Shown piece by piece: positions 34,410 through 44,610 of a stretch of DNA of 64,000 nucleotides (positions are counted from its first letter, which is position 1; each line of letters starts with the position of its first letter). Origin of the DNA: Nitrososphaerota archaeon (lineage in GTDB: Archaea > Thermoproteota > Nitrososphaeria > Nitrososphaerales > Nitrosopumilaceae). The position numbers and the translations under genes are program-made. A model generated the notes under the pieces. It saw nothing but the letters and a program-made list of their open reading frames with translations. It ran no database searches and was not told the DNA's origin. Location of the stretch: positions 121,895-185,894 of the forward strand of contig JAPOVD010000007.1 of the NCBI GenBank assembly GCA_026708305.1, read 5' to 3'.

Positions 34410-35338
34410 AATATTTTGTTGGTACTAGAAAAAGTAAATTAGCTTTAATACAAACTGGTATTGTTATATCGCAATTAAAGAAAAAACATCCTGATAATGA
34501 CTACAAAATAAAAACCATCTTAACTAAAGGTGATGTAGAACGCCGCCCCGTTTTTATGATCGATAGAAAAGGAATTTTTGAAAAGGAAATAGATTTGGCT
34601 GTAGCTAATGATGAGGTAGATTTTGCTGTACATAGCTTGAAAGATGTTCCAGTTGATCTACATCCTGATTTAATTGTAAGCTGTATTCCAAAACGTGCAA
34701 TGAAAAATGATGTCTTCATATCCAAAAATCAATTCACCTTAACTGACGTAAAAAAAAATGCTGTTGTAGGAACAAGTAGCCTTAGAAGAGCTATACAAAT
34801 AAGTAGATTTAGATCTGATATTGTAGTAAAACCAATTCGTGGTAATATAGATTCTAGATTAAAAAAACTTGATGAAGGTCAATTTGATGGTCTAGTATTA
34901 GCAAAAGCAAGTATAGATCGTCTTGGATGCAAAGAATATTTCATTGATCTAGATTTAACTTCTTTTCCTTCTTCACCAGGACAGGGTGCGTTAGGTATAG
35001 TTTGTAAAAGAAATAATTTAAAGACAATTAAAATGTTAAAATCAATTGAAGATAAAAATTCTAAATTTGAAGTGGATGCAGAACGATCTTTATCATTTTT
35101 CTTGAAATCGGGTTGTAGGTTTCCTATCGGTGCATATGCTTCAATTAATAATAACTCTTTACGATTATCAGCTACAGCTTATTCTATAGATGGAAAAAAA
35201 GCGATAAGTGCAACAAAGATAGCGAACAAAAATGATACAAACATAATTGGAAAAATGGTTTATGAATCTCTATATGGACAAGGAATAGAAAAAATTGCTA
35301 ATGAATGGAGACAAAATTATATGTATTGGTGTAAATAA
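34406..35338 (+). CDS. hemC: Hydroxymethylbilane synthase (porphobilinogen deaminase)
   Basis: Polymerises four porphobilinogens into hydroxymethylbilane on a dipyrromethane primer. It shows VGTRKSKLALIQT, DFAVHSLKDVPVDL, GTSSLRRAIQ and the primer cysteine in LKSGCRFPIGAY. 310 aa, normal length. Starts at TTG in a TTGA overlap with hemL; its last base is shared with the cobA start. Confidence 0.95.
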   Translation: MKYFVGTRKSKLALIQTGIVISQLKKKHPDNDYKIKTILTKGDVERRPVFMIDRKGIFEKEIDLAVANDEVDFAVHSLKDVPVDLHPDLIVSCIPKRAMKNDVFISKNQFTLTDVKKNAVVGTSSLRRAIQISRFRSDIVVKPIRGNIDSRLKKLDEGQFDGLVLAKASIDRLGCKEYFIDLDLTSFPSSPGQGALGIVCKRNNLKTIKMLKSIEDKNSKFEVDAERSLSFFLKSGCRFPIGAYASINNNSLRLSATAYSIDGKKAISATKIANKNDTNIIGKMVYESLYGQGIEKIANEWRQNYMYWCK

Positions 35339-36093
35339 TGATGGGTAAAGTCTATTTAGTAGGTGCTGGTCCTGGTGATCCTAATTTGTTAACACGTAGA
35401 GGATTTGAATTAATTAAAATGGCAGATGTAATTTTGTATGATCGTCTTGTTAGTAATAAGATTCTTTCACTAATACCAAAAAATATAAACAAAGTATATG
35501 TAGGTAGAAAAGTAGGAGATGATTATCTCCATCAAGAAAAATATACAAATAAACTTATGTTAAAATATGCTAAAATTAAGAAATGTGTAGTACGATTAAA
35601 AGGTGGAGATCCTATGATTTTTGGACGAGGTGGTGAAGAAGCTGAATACTTGAAAAAACACTTCATCAAATTTGAAATCATACCTGGAATATCATCAGGA
35701 ATAGGGGCTCCAGCTTATTCTAGGATTCCATTAACTCACAGAAAATTTGCATCGTCATTAGCTTTTGTAACTGGAAATGAAGATCCATTAAAAACTAAAC
35801 ACACAGATTGGAAAAAATTAATTAATTCTGTTGACACTTTGGTTATATTTATGGGGTTATCTAAAATAGATAATATATGTAAACAACTCATTGAAGGAGG
35901 TGCAAATAAAAATACACCTATTGCAGTAATCCAAAACGGTACTATGTCAAACCATAAAACTATTATTGGCACAATTTCTATTATTCCAAACAAAATAAAA
36001 AGACTGCATATCAAACCTCCAGTAATAATAGTAATTGGTAACGTAGTTAAATTAAATAAAACTCTTAGTTGTAGTAATCAAAATGACTATTGA
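35338..36093 (+). CDS. cobA: Uroporphyrinogen-III C-methyltransferase (SUMT)
   Basis: Adds two SAM-derived methyl groups to uroporphyrinogen III to form precorrin-2, the branch to siroheme, cobalamin and, in archaea, possibly heme. Motifs VGAGPGDPNLLTRRGFELI, LKGGDPMIFGRGGEEAEYL and PGISSGIGAPAYSRIPLTHR are intact. 251 aa, one domain. It precedes hemD by an 11-nt overlap. Met8-like dehydrogenase, the next step, is at 47.4 kb. Confidence 0.95.
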   Translation: MMGKVYLVGAGPGDPNLLTRRGFELIKMADVILYDRLVSNKILSLIPKNINKVYVGRKVGDDYLHQEKYTNKLMLKYAKIKKCVVRLKGGDPMIFGRGGEEAEYLKKHFIKFEIIPGISSGIGAPAYSRIPLTHRKFASSLAFVTGNEDPLKTKHTDWKKLINSVDTLVIFMGLSKIDNICKQLIEGGANKNTPIAVIQNGTMSNHKTIIGTISIIPNKIKRLHIKPPVIIVIGNVVKLNKTLSCSNQNDY

Positions 36094-36874
36094 TGGTAAA
36101 ACAATTGTAATCACACGAAATAAAAAAGAATCTAACGAATTTATATCTTCAATGTTAAATAAAAACGCAATCCCATTTTCATTACCAACAATTAAAATAA
36201 TAAAAAAAGATCAAATAGTAGAAAAATTCATCAGTGTCATAAAAAAACACGATCCAGATTTTTCAGTATTTATGAGTGCTACTGCAGTTAAACTATTATT
36301 TTCTGAAGCTAAAAATATTTCAAAATATAATCAACTTCAACTTGCAATTGCAAATACTATTGTAGTTGCAGTTGGACCAAAAACAAAATTTGCATTAGAA
36401 AATGAAAATATTAAAGTATTTCGAGTACCAGACAAATATTCATCTGTGGGATTAGGAGAAATTTTTACTAAACTTGATGCATCTGGAAAAAAAGTGATCA
36501 TACCACGTAGTAGTGCATCTAATCAATTTTTATCTATTTTGCTATCCAAAATAGGATTATGTGTAAAAGAAAGCTACATCTATGATATTATCCCATTTCA
36601 TGATATTAAAATATGGACAAAATTTTATAACCTTTTTAAACAAGATAAAATACATGGAATAATTTTTACAAGTTCATCATCAGTTAGATCGTTCTTTGAA
36701 ATTCTACAAATGTATTGTAGTGACAAAATAATTAAAAGTAAATTAAAAACTATTAAAATAGTGGCAATTGGACCAACTACATCAAACGAATTAAATAAAT
36801 TTAACGTGACAAATACACTATCTAAATATTATACTATTAGTGGTGCTATTGAAACCATGTATGATGTATTGTAG
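36083..36874 (+). CDS. hemD: Uroporphyrinogen-III synthase
   Basis: Closes hydroxymethylbilane with D-ring inversion. The family is weakly conserved, but the two-domain pattern is visible: KTIVITRNKKESNEF at the N-terminus, MSATAVKLLF, VAVGPKTKFALE in the middle, IIFTSSSSVRSFFEIL and VAIGPTTSNELNKF in the second half. 263 aa. Placement after hemC and cobA supports it. Confidence 0.9.
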   Translation: MTIDGKTIVITRNKKESNEFISSMLNKNAIPFSLPTIKIIKKDQIVEKFISVIKKHDPDFSVFMSATAVKLLFSEAKNISKYNQLQLAIANTIVVAVGPKTKFALENENIKVFRVPDKYSSVGLGEIFTKLDASGKKVIIPRSSASNQFLSILLSKIGLCVKESYIYDIIPFHDIKIWTKFYNLFKQDKIHGIIFTSSSSVRSFFEILQMYCSDKIIKSKLKTIKIVAIGPTTSNELNKFNVTNTLSKYYTISGAIETMYDVL

Positions 36875-36917
36875 TTTGAATTTGACTATATACGAGTAGT
36901 AATAGTTGTAGAATCTA

Positions 36918-36925
36918 TTTATAAT
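36918..36925 (+). promoter_or_regulatory. TATA-like promoter of the suf block
   Basis: TTTATAAT sits 21-28 nt before the sufB ATG inside a 71-bp gap, so sufB can be transcribed separately from the hem genes upstream. Confidence 0.45.
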
Positions 36926-36945
36926 GTAAAACCATTCAAAATATT

Positions 36946-38346
36946 ATGGATAGAAAAGATCTTAAGATGGATTATTCTAAATATGATTTTAAAAATTCTA
37001 CAGATATGTATGTTCATCTTAGTAAAAAAGGATTAACTAAAGAAACAGTTATAGGAATCAGTAAACACAAAAATGAACCTAAATGGATGTTGGATTTTAG
37101 ATTACGATCTTTTGATATATTTATGAAAAAACAAATGCCTCAATGGGGAGGAGATCTAAATTCAATAGATTTTCAGAACATATATTATTATGCAAAGGCT
37201 TCTGAAAAAACTGAAAATGATTGGGATAATGTGCCACAGGAAGTAAAAAACACATTTGATAAGCTTGGTATACCTGAAGCAGAGAAAAAATTTCTAGCTG
37301 GAGTAGGAGCTCAATATGAATCGGAAGTAGTATATCATAATCTTCGTAGTGATTTAGAAAAACAAGGCGTTATCTTCTTAGATACTGACACTGCACTTAA
37401 AAAAAAGCCAGAATTATTTAAAAAATACTTTGGTAAAATCATACCACCTGAAGACAATAAATTTGCAGCTTTAAATAGCGCCGTGTGGAGTGGAGGCTCA
37501 TTTATTTATGTGCCGCCAAATGTTAAAGTTGACATGCCATTGCAAGCTTATTTCAGGATCAATGCAAAAAATATAGGGCAATTTGAGAGAACGTTAATCA
37601 TTGTAGATGAAGGAGCTGAATGCCATTATATAGAAGGTTGTACAGCTCCAGTTTATTCGTCAGAATCATTGCACTCTGCTGTAGTTGAATTAGTAGCGCA
37701 TAAAGATGCTAAATTACGTTATACTACGATACAAAATTGGAGTAATGATGTATACAATTTAGTCACAAAACGTGCTTACGCATATAATGGTGCAACTGTA
37801 GAATGGATAGATGGAAATATTGGAAGTAAGCTTACCATGAAATATCCTGGAGTGTATCTATTAGGTGAAAAAGCTCATGGAGAGACACTTTCCATAGCCT
37901 TTGCTGGTAATAATCAACATCAGGATACTGGAGCAAAAATGATCCATTTAGCTCCTAATACTACATCCAAAATAACTTCTAAATCTGTCAGTAGAGGAAA
38001 TGGGAGATCTACTTACCGTGGATTGTTAAATGTTGCTAAAGGCGCTACCAATGTAAAAGCATCTGTGCGATGTGATGCTTTATTATTAGACGACACATCT
38101 AAAACTGATACTTATCCATATATGGAAATAAATCAAGAAGATGCCACAATTACGCATGAAGCTACAGTAGGCAAAATAGGAGACGAACAAATATTTTATC
38201 TCATGAGTAGAGGATTCTCTGAAGAGGAATCTCTAACGTTAATTGTTAATGGATTTATGGTACCATTCACTAAAGAATTGCCTATGGAATATGCAGTGGA
38301 GCTAAATAGACTTATTAAATTGGAAATGGATGGATCTGTAGGATAA
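36946..38346 (+). CDS. sufB: Fe-S cluster assembly protein SufB
   Basis: Scaffold subunit of the SufBCD complex on which Fe-S clusters form. 466 aa with the beta-helix core. Conserved blocks: [41 protein letters not shown] (cysteine region), [19 protein letters not shown] and [20 protein letters not shown]. SufC, the ATPase partner, is not adjacent but at 48.8-49.5 kb on minus. Confidence 0.96.
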   Translation: MDRKDLKMDYSKYDFKNSTDMYVHLSKKGLTKETVIGISKHKNEPKWMLDFRLRSFDIFMKKQMPQWGGDLNSIDFQNIYYYAKASEKTENDWDNVPQEVKNTFDKLGIPEAEKKFLAGVGAQYESEVVYHNLRSDLEKQGVIFLDTDTALKKKPELFKKYFGKIIPPEDNKFAALNSAVWSGGSFIYVPPNVKVDMPLQAYFRINAKNIGQFERTLIIVDEGAECHYIEGCTAPVYSSESLHSAVVELVAHKDAKLRYTTIQNWSNDVYNLVTKRAYAYNGATVEWIDGNIGSKLTMKYPGVYLLGEKAHGETLSIAFAGNNQHQDTGAKMIHLAPNTTSKITSKSVSRGNGRSTYRGLLNVAKGATNVKASVRCDALLLDDTSKTDTYPYMEINQEDATITHEATVGKIGDEQIFYLMSRGFSEEESLTLIVNGFMVPFTKELPMEYAVELNRLIKLEMDGSVG

Positions 38347-38359
38347 TTTCGAGTATCAT

Positions 38360-39763
38360 ATGCAACATACTACGCTATCTAAATTAAGTTCTGATTACGT
38401 ATTGAAACTCTCTTCATCATTATGTGAACCTGAATGGTTATCAGAATATAGAAAAAATTCTATAAATATATATAACAAATTAGGAGACGAAGTCTCTCCA
38501 CTTTATAATAAATATAGTGACGCATCAAAAATGGATCACAATCAAATACGTTTATCAAATAAATCACAATCTGTAATACCTGATTTCATCAAAAATAGAA
38601 TTCACGAGTTAGATAATACGGCAAATATAATTCAAATTGGTTCTAACATACATCAAATATACATCCCAAACAAGATAAAATTAGAAGATCTTCACATTTC
38701 ATCAATTCATGAAGCAATCAAGAATGATGAAAATTCAAAAATAAATAAATTATTTCAAACAATTGATCCTAAAAAAGATAAATATGTTGCTTTAAATAAT
38801 GCAGCTTTTGATTCTGGTATATCAATTAATGTTCCAGATAATGTCAACATAAATGAGCCGATTCATATTATTTGTTGTTTAAATAATAATATATCCACTA
38901 TATCGCGCCATATAATAAACGTAGGTGAAAACAGCAACCTAGAAATAATACAAGAAATTTATGCGCCTGAATCACAAACACAAAATGCATATATTGAATT
39001 ATTGGATTCTACTGTATCTTCAAACAGTAAACTAACTTTCACATCTTTACAAGTTATGAACCAAAAAGCAGTCAATTTTTCGACTCGTCGTAATACCATA
39101 AATGTAGATGGAAAAGCTAATTATTATCTTGGATTATTCGGGGCTATGTTATCAAGATACAAAATCAATCATCATCTTGTAGGTTCTGGTTCAACTGTAA
39201 ATGACTATGAAGTAATTTTTGGAGATCATAACCAATCATTTGATATCTCATCCAATGTACATCATGAAAAACCTTCTACAACTGCCAAGATAATTGAAAA
39301 ATCAATATTAAAGGATCAATCAAAATCACTTTTTAAAGGTATGATCAGAATAAATGAGCAAGCTAATAAATCACAATCATTTTTGTCAGGCCGTTCTATA
39401 TTACTAAGCAAAAACGCTAAATCTGATGCAATACCAAGTTTGGAAATATTGACTAACGATGTTAAAGCAACACACTCTGCATCTGTATCTCAAATAGATG
39501 ATGAATTAATTTTTTATATTCAATCTAGATGTTTGACTAAAGAAGATGCAGAGCGAATAATCATAGAAGGATTTTTAGAGCCTATGTCCAGGAATATGTC
39601 ATATCAAGCAAGAGCTTGGATTGCTTATTTAATAGAATCAAAATGGAATAATCAGGATTTAACAATACATACCAATGAACAATTAAAAAAACTAGTAGAA
39701 ATAGAAGAAACTAGATACAACGAAATAGAAACTGAATTAGAAAAACATTATAAATATAGATAA
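38360..39763 (+). CDS. sufD: Fe-S cluster assembly protein SufD
   Basis: SufB paralogue that completes the SufBC2D complex. 467 aa. The C-terminal part shows RIISNEQ-type beta-helix repeats and the family block DAIPSLEILTNDVKATHSAS, then DDELIFYIQSRCLTKEDAE. The N-terminal half is more diverged than SufB, as usual for SufD. It starts 13 nt after sufB. Confidence 0.92.
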   Translation: MQHTTLSKLSSDYVLKLSSSLCEPEWLSEYRKNSINIYNKLGDEVSPLYNKYSDASKMDHNQIRLSNKSQSVIPDFIKNRIHELDNTANIIQIGSNIHQIYIPNKIKLEDLHISSIHEAIKNDENSKINKLFQTIDPKKDKYVALNNAAFDSGISINVPDNVNINEPIHIICCLNNNISTISRHIINVGENSNLEIIQEIYAPESQTQNAYIELLDSTVSSNSKLTFTSLQVMNQKAVNFSTRRNTINVDGKANYYLGLFGAMLSRYKINHHLVGSGSTVNDYEVIFGDHNQSFDISSNVHHEKPSTTAKIIEKSILKDQSKSLFKGMIRINEQANKSQSFLSGRSILLSKNAKSDAIPSLEILTNDVKATHSASVSQIDDELIFYIQSRCLTKEDAERIIIEGFLEPMSRNMSYQARAWIAYLIESKWNNQDLTIHTNEQLKKLVEIEETRYNEIETELEKHYKYR

Positions 39764-39775
39764 ATTTTGCATAAA

Positions 39776-40090
39776 ATGAATAATTGGATCAAAGTTTGTA
39801 CTAAGAGTGAACTAGATGATAAAAAATTATTACGGTTTGATTATCATGAAAAAAAAATTTTGATTACAAAATTAAATAATACAATCTATGCAATTGACTC
39901 TATTTGCACTCATGCTGATGCAGATCTTTCTGAAGGGTTCATCAATTCAGAAGGTATACGCTGTCCACTTCATTTATCTATTTTTGATCTTGAAACAGGA
40001 ATTCCACAAAATCCTCCTGCTGAAAAACCATTAAATACGTATAATGTTAAAATAGAGCAAAACATAATTTATGTTGATATTAAAAATTGA
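39776..40090 (+). CDS. Rieske-type [2Fe-2S] ferredoxin
   Basis: Soluble Rieske ferredoxin, 104 aa. Ligands are C-x-H in CTHADADLSEG and C-x2-H in CPLHLSIFDLETG. It resembles ferredoxin subunits of ring-hydroxylating dioxygenases, but its place between sufD and sufS suggests electron supply to cluster assembly; similar Rieske genes occur in other suf clusters. ATG 39776 preferred over a TTG three codons upstream. Coupled to sufS. Confidence 0.92.
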   Translation: MNNWIKVCTKSELDDKKLLRFDYHEKKILITKLNNTIYAIDSICTHADADLSEGFINSEGIRCPLHLSIFDLETGIPQNPPAEKPLNTYNVKIEQNIIYVDIKN

Positions 40091-41325
40091 AAACACAAAC
40101 CATATCCATTGAACGTATAAGAAGAGATTTTCCTATTTTAAATCGTCGTGTATATGGAAACAAACAATTAGTATATCTTGATAATGCTTCTACTACTCAA
40201 AAACCTACTCAAGTTATTGATACTATTGATAATTTTTATCGTAATTATAATTCTAACATTCATCGATCTGTGTATAGTATTGCTAATGAAGCTACTGAGG
40301 CATACGAAAGTACTAGAAGTAAAGTAGCTAAATTTTTAGGTGTACGAAATAATAAAGAACTAATTTTCGTACGCGGCACTACTGAAGCTATCAATCTAGT
40401 TGCGTATTCATGGGGTAGAAAAAATATAAACGAAGATGATGTTGTGATCACAACTGAATATGAACATCACAGTAATATAGTTCCTTGGCAACTAATAACT
40501 AAAGAGAAAAAAGCAAAATTAAAGTATATTGAAATAGATCAATATGGTGAATTATGTTTAGATGAATTAGAGTCTTATCTGGAATTAGGCGATGTTAAAT
40601 TAGTAACATTCAGCCAAATGTCTAATGTATTGGGAACAATTACTGATGCTAAAAAAATTATTTCATTGTGTAAAAAATATAACGTGAAAACATTGATCGA
40701 CGGTGCACAATCTGCTCCACATATGAAAGTCAATATCAATGAATTAGATTGTGATTTTTTTGCTTGTTCTGCACATAAAATGCTTGGACCTACAGGTGTG
40801 GGAATATTATGGATTAGAAAAGAAATCATGGAAGAGATGAACCCATTCCATGGTGGAGGTGATATGATCAAAGAAGTACATAAGTATGATACCACATGGA
40901 ATGAATTACCGTATAAATTTGAGGCTGGTACTCCTAACATAGCTGATGTAGTTGGATTTTCATCTTCTATTGATTACATAAACAATATTGGTTTTGACGT
41001 AATAACAAAACATGAGAAAGATCTAAAGAATTATGCTTTATCTAAATTGGATAAATTTAAAAATATTACTATTTACGGACAAAATTCTAATTCTGGTGGT
41101 ATAATATCATTTAATTTTGCTGATATACACCCTCATGATCTAGCTACAATATTAGATGGAGATGGAATTGCAATTAGATCAGGACATCATTGTGCACAAG
41201 TATTAATGGAAAAGCTTAATGTTCAAGCTACTTCTCGCATTAGCTTTTATATATATAATACAAAAGAAGAAATAGATAAATTGATAACTTCACTTGAAAA
41301 AGCAGCTAGGTTGTTTAAATTATGA
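40087..41325 (+). CDS. sufS: Cysteine desulfurase SufS
   Basis: PLP enzyme that removes sulfur from cysteine for Fe-S assembly. Visible: YLDNASTTQKPTQVIDTI, the aldimine lysine in CSAHKMLGPTGVGILW and the active-site Cys in AIRSGHHCAQVLM. 412 aa. Starts with TTG overlapping the Rieske stop (TTGA) and overlaps sufU by 4 nt. Confidence 0.95.
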   Translation: MKTQTISIERIRRDFPILNRRVYGNKQLVYLDNASTTQKPTQVIDTIDNFYRNYNSNIHRSVYSIANEATEAYESTRSKVAKFLGVRNNKELIFVRGTTEAINLVAYSWGRKNINEDDVVITTEYEHHSNIVPWQLITKEKKAKLKYIEIDQYGELCLDELESYLELGDVKLVTFSQMSNVLGTITDAKKIISLCKKYNVKTLIDGAQSAPHMKVNINELDCDFFACSAHKMLGPTGVGILWIRKEIMEEMNPFHGGGDMIKEVHKYDTTWNELPYKFEAGTPNIADVVGFSSSIDYINNIGFDVITKHEKDLKNYALSKLDKFKNITIYGQNSNSGGIISFNFADIHPHDLATILDGDGIAIRSGHHCAQVLMEKLNVQATSRISFYIYNTKEEIDKLITSLEKAARLFKL

Positions 41326-41771
41326 GTAATAATGATATCTATCATGAAATGATAATAGATTATTCTAGGAACCCTATCAATTTTGGTTCTATAGACAAAC
41401 CTGATATATTTATGCATGATAGTAACCCGTTATGCGGAGATAGCATAGATCTTTACATGAATGTTGACAAGAATTCTATATCTGAAATAAAATTTAATGG
41501 AAAAGGCTGTGCAATTTGTATTGCGTGCACATCTGTATTAACTGAACTAACAAAAAGTAAAAAAATAAATGAAGTGATCAAGATAAACAAAAACGACATT
41601 TTATCAGAACTTGGATTGCAAAATTTAAACGCAGTTAGAATAAAGTGTGCATTGTTATCTCTCAAAATTCTAAAATTTAGTATTTATTCATATCTAAGTA
41701 ATGAAATTAAGACTAATGAGGGCCACAAAAAATTAACTAAACTAAAAGAAGAAGCTTCTAATCTTTATTAG
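41322..41771 (+). CDS. sufU: SufU/IscU-type Fe-S scaffold or sulfur acceptor
   Basis: Receives sulfur from SufS. The three ligand cysteines are present: NPLCGDS, GKGCAICIACTSVL and the later IKCALLSLKIL. 149 aa as in SufU. Two extra Cys in the second block (CAICIAC) replace the common CAIxxAS; they may be extra ligands. ATGA overlap with sufS. Confidence 0.92.
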   Translation: MSNNDIYHEMIIDYSRNPINFGSIDKPDIFMHDSNPLCGDSIDLYMNVDKNSISEIKFNGKGCAICIACTSVLTELTKSKKINEVIKINKNDILSELGLQNLNAVRIKCALLSLKILKFSIYSYLSNEIKTNEGHKKLTKLKEEASNLY

Positions 41772-41799
41772 GAATGATAAGCAATTATTATAAATTTTA

Positions 41800-43008
41800 T
41801 TAAACTTGTTTTTTGTATCTAATAGCTGCGTTTTCTAATGATTCTATCATTGGTAATTTTTTACCTGTTAAATATAAAATTAAAGCTCCTCCTGCTGTGC
41901 TTATGTGATTTATTTTATTAACTAACTTGTATTTTTTTAACGCATAATTTAGATGACCTCCACTTACAATACTTGTTGCCATAGATCTAGACAAAGAATT
42001 TAAAATGGATTTTGTACCAACACTAAAATTGTCTCTCTCGAAAAAACCAGCAGGGCCACTCATAAATACTGTACCTGCGCTTGAAATTATTTTATTATAA
42101 TATTCAATTGTTTTAGGTCCTAAATCATTTATCTCATCGTATTTATTTAAATCTCTAACGTCTAATTCCACTCTGTCTCCTTCCTTATTGATCGCAACAT
42201 CTACTGGTGTTGAAAATACGTCTGGATATGTACCTATCAAAGAATGAGCTTTAGCTACTACTTCTTCTTCTCTTTTTATTCCCAATGGTGATTTTATTCT
42301 TCCTTGGGCTCTCATAAACACATTTCCTATTACTCCTGTTAACAAAACATGATCTGCACGTCCATTATTTATCAATAATTTTATTGCTTCTAATCTATCG
42401 ATAACTTTAGATCCTCCTAATACAACAACATGTGGTGCTTTTGCAACTGTGATTATCTTATTCAGATTTTTTATTTCGCGTTCTACAATCTTACCTGCAC
42501 ATGATGGCAAAATATTTGAAAAACCAACAATTGATGGATGTGATCTATGTGCACTTGGAAATGAATCTAAAACACAAATATCAAACAATTTTACTAATCT
42601 TTGCACCATTATAGTATTTGATGCATCGTTGGGTGCGAATTCATAATTTTCTTCTGCACATAATCTCAAGTTATCCAGAAGTATTATCTCTCCTTTTTTC
42701 ATCTTTTTTATTTTATCTGAAGCTAATGTTCCTATAACATCTTCTACATATTGTATTTTTTTACCAAGTAGTTTTTCAAGTACTGCTGAATGTTTTTTCA
42801 TACTTGTATAATCTTTATTACCTACTCGTCCTTGATGTGATGCTACTACTATTTTAGCATCATTTAACGCATTTATAGTTTCTGTAGCTTCTTCTATCCT
42901 TTTTGTACCGGCTATCTCCATTGTTATTGGATCTATTGGACAATTCATATCAACTCTTAAAAACGTAACTTTATTTCTTACATCAAAATCATCAATAGTT
43001 AATATCAT
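41800..43008 (-). CDS. pgk: Phosphoglycerate kinase
   Basis: Reversible phosphoryl transfer between 1,3-bisphosphoglycerate and ADP; in autotrophic archaea it mainly serves gluconeogenesis. Blocks: FLRVDMNCPID, ASHQGRVG, LLDNLRLCAEE, VVLGGSKVIDRL and STAGGALILYLTGKKLP. 402 aa. Converges with sufU across 28 bp. The next glycolytic enzyme, iPGM, is at 59.6 kb. Confidence 0.96.
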   Translation of the reverse strand: MILTIDDFDVRNKVTFLRVDMNCPIDPITMEIAGTKRIEEATETINALNDAKIVVASHQGRVGNKDYTSMKKHSAVLEKLLGKKIQYVEDVIGTLASDKIKKMKKGEIILLDNLRLCAEENYEFAPNDASNTIMVQRLVKLFDICVLDSFPSAHRSHPSIVGFSNILPSCAGKIVEREIKNLNKIITVAKAPHVVVLGGSKVIDRLEAIKLLINNGRADHVLLTGVIGNVFMRAQGRIKSPLGIKREEEVVAKAHSLIGTYPDVFSTPVDVAINKEGDRVELDVRDLNKYDEINDLGPKTIEYYNKIISSAGTVFMSGPAGFFERDNFSVGTKSILNSLSRSMATSIVSGGHLNYALKKYKLVNKINHISTAGGALILYLTGKKLPMIESLENAAIRYKKQV

Positions 43009-43090
43009 TGATATCTACTTTATTATTATAAAAACATTTTTAGTTATAAATCAACTGCAATGTTTTTAAATTTTAATTATATCACCATTT

Positions 43091-43717
43091 ATGGAATCAG
43101 TTAAAATGCAAAAACTATTTATATTATTATTTTTGTTTGCTATAGTAACAATTTTTGTATGCTTAAAATTTTTCAATAGTATTGATACTGCAATATTGTA
43201 TTTTTTCCAAAATATTTCTGGTGTGACATTGTATGATAATATAATGTGGATGTTTACAGAAATTAGTAACATCTTCTCTTGTGTGATTTTTTGTATTATT
43301 TTAATAATTTTGAAAAAAACTAGGCGAATTGGACTTTCGTCTCTATTATCAGTTTTAGTTTCAACTATCGTTTGTGGCTACATATCATATTTGGCTGATC
43401 GTGATTCTCCAAACATGCAATTCATTGGATCAAAGCTCCCTTTAGAAATTGAAAATGACACATTAATACTAGGTACTGACAACTCTTATCCTTCTGGACA
43501 CATTGCCAGAATTGTAGTTATCGTTGCAACTATACTTCATAATACAAAAAACAAATATACTTATTTTGTATTGATTTTGCCATTTATCTCATCAATAGGA
43601 AGATTATACATGTTACAACATTATCCTACTGATATTATCGGTGGGGTTATAATAGGACTTTCTATTGAGATGATTATATCTAGCAAATTAAATAAACTTC
43701 ATCAAAATATCATATAA
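43091..43717 (+). CDS. PAP2-family membrane phosphatase
   Basis: Six-helix membrane phosphatase of the type-2 phosphatidic acid phosphatase family, acting on a lipid phosphate or diphosphate such as a polyprenyl diphosphate. The three motifs are ADRDSP (degenerate KxxxxxxRP), YPSGHIAR and GRLYMLQHYPTDIIGG (SRxxxxxHxxxD with Gly for Ser). 208 aa. Divergent from pgk over 82 bp. Substrate unknown. Confidence 0.85.
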   Translation: MESVKMQKLFILLFLFAIVTIFVCLKFFNSIDTAILYFFQNISGVTLYDNIMWMFTEISNIFSCVIFCIILIILKKTRRIGLSSLLSVLVSTIVCGYISYLADRDSPNMQFIGSKLPLEIENDTLILGTDNSYPSGHIARIVVIVATILHNTKNKYTYFVLILPFISSIGRLYMLQHYPTDIIGGVIIGLSIEMIISSKLNKLHQNII

Positions 43718-43799
43718 AACTATTATAATTTTATTATTTGTATGGTTAATATTGTTTATAATGGTTCTAAAATACATGTTTCAAAATGGAAAAATCAAT

Positions 43800-44558
43800 A
43801 TGGACATCTCTTTTTTACCGAAATTAAAAAACGCAAAACTTATTTGTGGTTTGCCTGGTAGTGGTTACGTAGGTAAGTTAGCAGTAGATTATCTAATAGA
43901 TAAGCTCAAAGCAACAAAATTTGTAGATATTTATTCTTCATCTTTTCCGCCACAAGTGTCCATACATCAAGATGGTACAATTGATCTAATTAAAAATTCA
44001 ATGTATTTTTGTCAAAATAATAAACATGACTTCATTTTGTTGACTGGTGACGCACAACCAGTTTCTGCAAACGGTGAATATATACTAGCAGAAAAAATTC
44101 TTAATACTTGCAAAAAATTAAATGTTCATTCTATATATACATTGGCAGCATATATTACTGGTAAATTTGTAAAACAACCCAAAGTATTTGGCACTTGTAC
44201 ACAACTCAAAACTGTAGACACTCTTTCTAACTATGGAATTTCTAAAATGAATAAAGGTAGCATTACAGGAATGAATGGTGTTATTATTGGAATTGCTAAA
44301 AAAAATCAGATAACTGGAATGTGCCTATTGGGAGAAACTTCTGGATATGTGGTTGATGCTTTAGCATCAAAGGCCTTACTTGAGGCATTATGTAATTTAT
44401 TAAATATAGATCTTGATATGTCAGAAATTCAAAAGCGAGCTGCTGATACTGAAAAGATAATTAAAACTATAGAATCTCAAATATCTCAGACGTCTCAAGA
44501 TCAACAACAATCCATGTCTATGCAATCTGCAGAAAAAAACCTAGACTATATAAGTTAA
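43800..44558 (+). CDS. PAC2-family protein (proteasome assembly chaperone-like)
   Basis: Archaeal PAC2-domain protein; eukaryotic relatives assemble the 20S proteasome, and archaeal ones are called PbaB-like. It begins ISFLPKLKNAKLICGLPGSGYVGKLA, the family signature, and later has YTLAAYITGKF and LLGETSGYVVDALASKALLEALC. About 252 aa from ATG 43800; an in-frame ATG at 43761 would add 13 residues. The C-terminus is a Gln/Ser-rich coiled coil (SQTSQDQQQSMSMQ). Confidence 0.88.
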   Translation: MDISFLPKLKNAKLICGLPGSGYVGKLAVDYLIDKLKATKFVDIYSSSFPPQVSIHQDGTIDLIKNSMYFCQNNKHDFILLTGDAQPVSANGEYILAEKILNTCKKLNVHSIYTLAAYITGKFVKQPKVFGTCTQLKTVDTLSNYGISKMNKGSITGMNGVIIGIAKKNQITGMCLLGETSGYVVDALASKALLEALCNLLNIDLDMSEIQKRAADTEKIIKTIESQISQTSQDQQQSMSMQSAEKNLDYIS

Positions 44559-44610
44559 ATATAAAAAAATTAAAATATAGATATCAAAATGATTAATTAT
44601 TTAGTTATAA

